This document shows positions 33,821-33,951 of a stretch of DNA of 33,951 bases, one piece after another (position 1 is the first letter of the stretch; every line of letters begins with the position of its first letter). Origin of the DNA: DASYXW01 sp035934405 (lineage in GTDB: Bacteria; Acidobacteriota; Terriglobia; UBA7540); contig DASYXW010000065.1 of NCBI GenBank assembly GCA_035934405.1, positions 1 through 33,951 of the forward strand, written 5' to 3'. The translations under genes were made by a program, and so were the position numbers. Below the pieces are notes generated by a model, which was not told the DNA's origin, made no database searches, and worked only from the letters and a program-made list of their open reading frames with translations.

Positions 33821-33951
33821 AGGGGGCGGCGGAGTCAAGCGTTTTTGTTCTTGCTTTGTTTTCTGCGCCCAGCCAACCCCGCGGGTGGACTTGAGGTGAA
33901 AACACCTGAACCGAGCCACACTCCACCTCTCGGAAGGCCGGCGGCCTCCGC
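33821..33951. other. Right edge, no gene seen
   Basis: There are two small hairpins (AGGTG-AAAA-CACCT and a GGCCGGCGGCC core) but no open frame, RBS or clear terminator. The next gene may begin outside the window. Confidence 0.6.

Overview
The window is GC-rich chromosomal DNA that most resembles an Acidobacteriota genome. This is inferred from its gene content: a large Oar-like TonB-dependent receptor with an N-terminal carboxypeptidase-regulatory domain, secreted FG-GAP/choice-of-anchor-D proteins, a Ser/Thr kinase fused to a TolB-like domain and TPRs, a quinoprotein dehydrogenase, and many small exported proteins of unknown function. There is no rRNA gene or other species marker. One tRNA (His, GTG) is present.

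Layout. 1-866 (-): a partial, unrecognised gene that runs off the left edge, with a good sigma70-type promoter at 986-1014. 1033-1954: an array of hairpin-forming repeats around a small DUF559 (Vsr-like) nuclease gene. 2140-7685 (+): two paralogous secreted beta-propeller proteins separated by a G-rich degenerate tandem repeat. 7714-11684 (-): an apparent operon of an NCS1 nucleobase permease, an exported PIG-L deacetylase and a zinc-ribbon membrane protein. 11763-11840 (-): tRNA-His with its own promoter. 12027-14839 (-): four small exported proteins, one of them DUF1326. 14861-18450 (-): proC followed by a receptor-like Ser/Thr kinase. 18561-19967 (+): an APC amino-acid permease. 20056-21882 (-): an isoprenylcysteine-methyltransferase-like membrane protein and a periplasmic TPR protein. 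21979-23928 (+): an SDR lacking the usual catalytic Tyr/Lys, and an EamA transporter. 23954-24487 (-): a decayed DUF4160/DUF2442 gene pair. 24557-32166 (-): TonB receptor, PQQ dehydrogenase, glycerate kinase and a 3-hydroxyisobutyrate-dehydrogenase-type reductase. 32441-33820 (+): dihydropyrimidinase/D-hydantoinase, diverging from the receptor operon.

How the genes may work together. The 24.5-32.2 kb operon reads as one catabolic module. A receptor imports or senses a substrate, a periplasmic quinoprotein oxidises it, and a tartronate-semialdehyde-type reductase plus glycerate 2-kinase pass a C3 acid into glycolysis. The divergent hydantoinase and the NCS1 permease both suggest use of nucleobases or hydantoins, although they lie about 20 kb apart.

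The most unusual content is outside ordinary genes. The DUF559 gene lies between inward-facing repeat ends and uses the repeat as its ribosome binding site. Repeat copies vary in stem sequence while keeping base pairing. A DUF4160/DUF2442 pair carries one frameshift and one nonsense codon. Many gene boundaries carry short degenerate 6-8 bp tandem repeats, each with a different unit.
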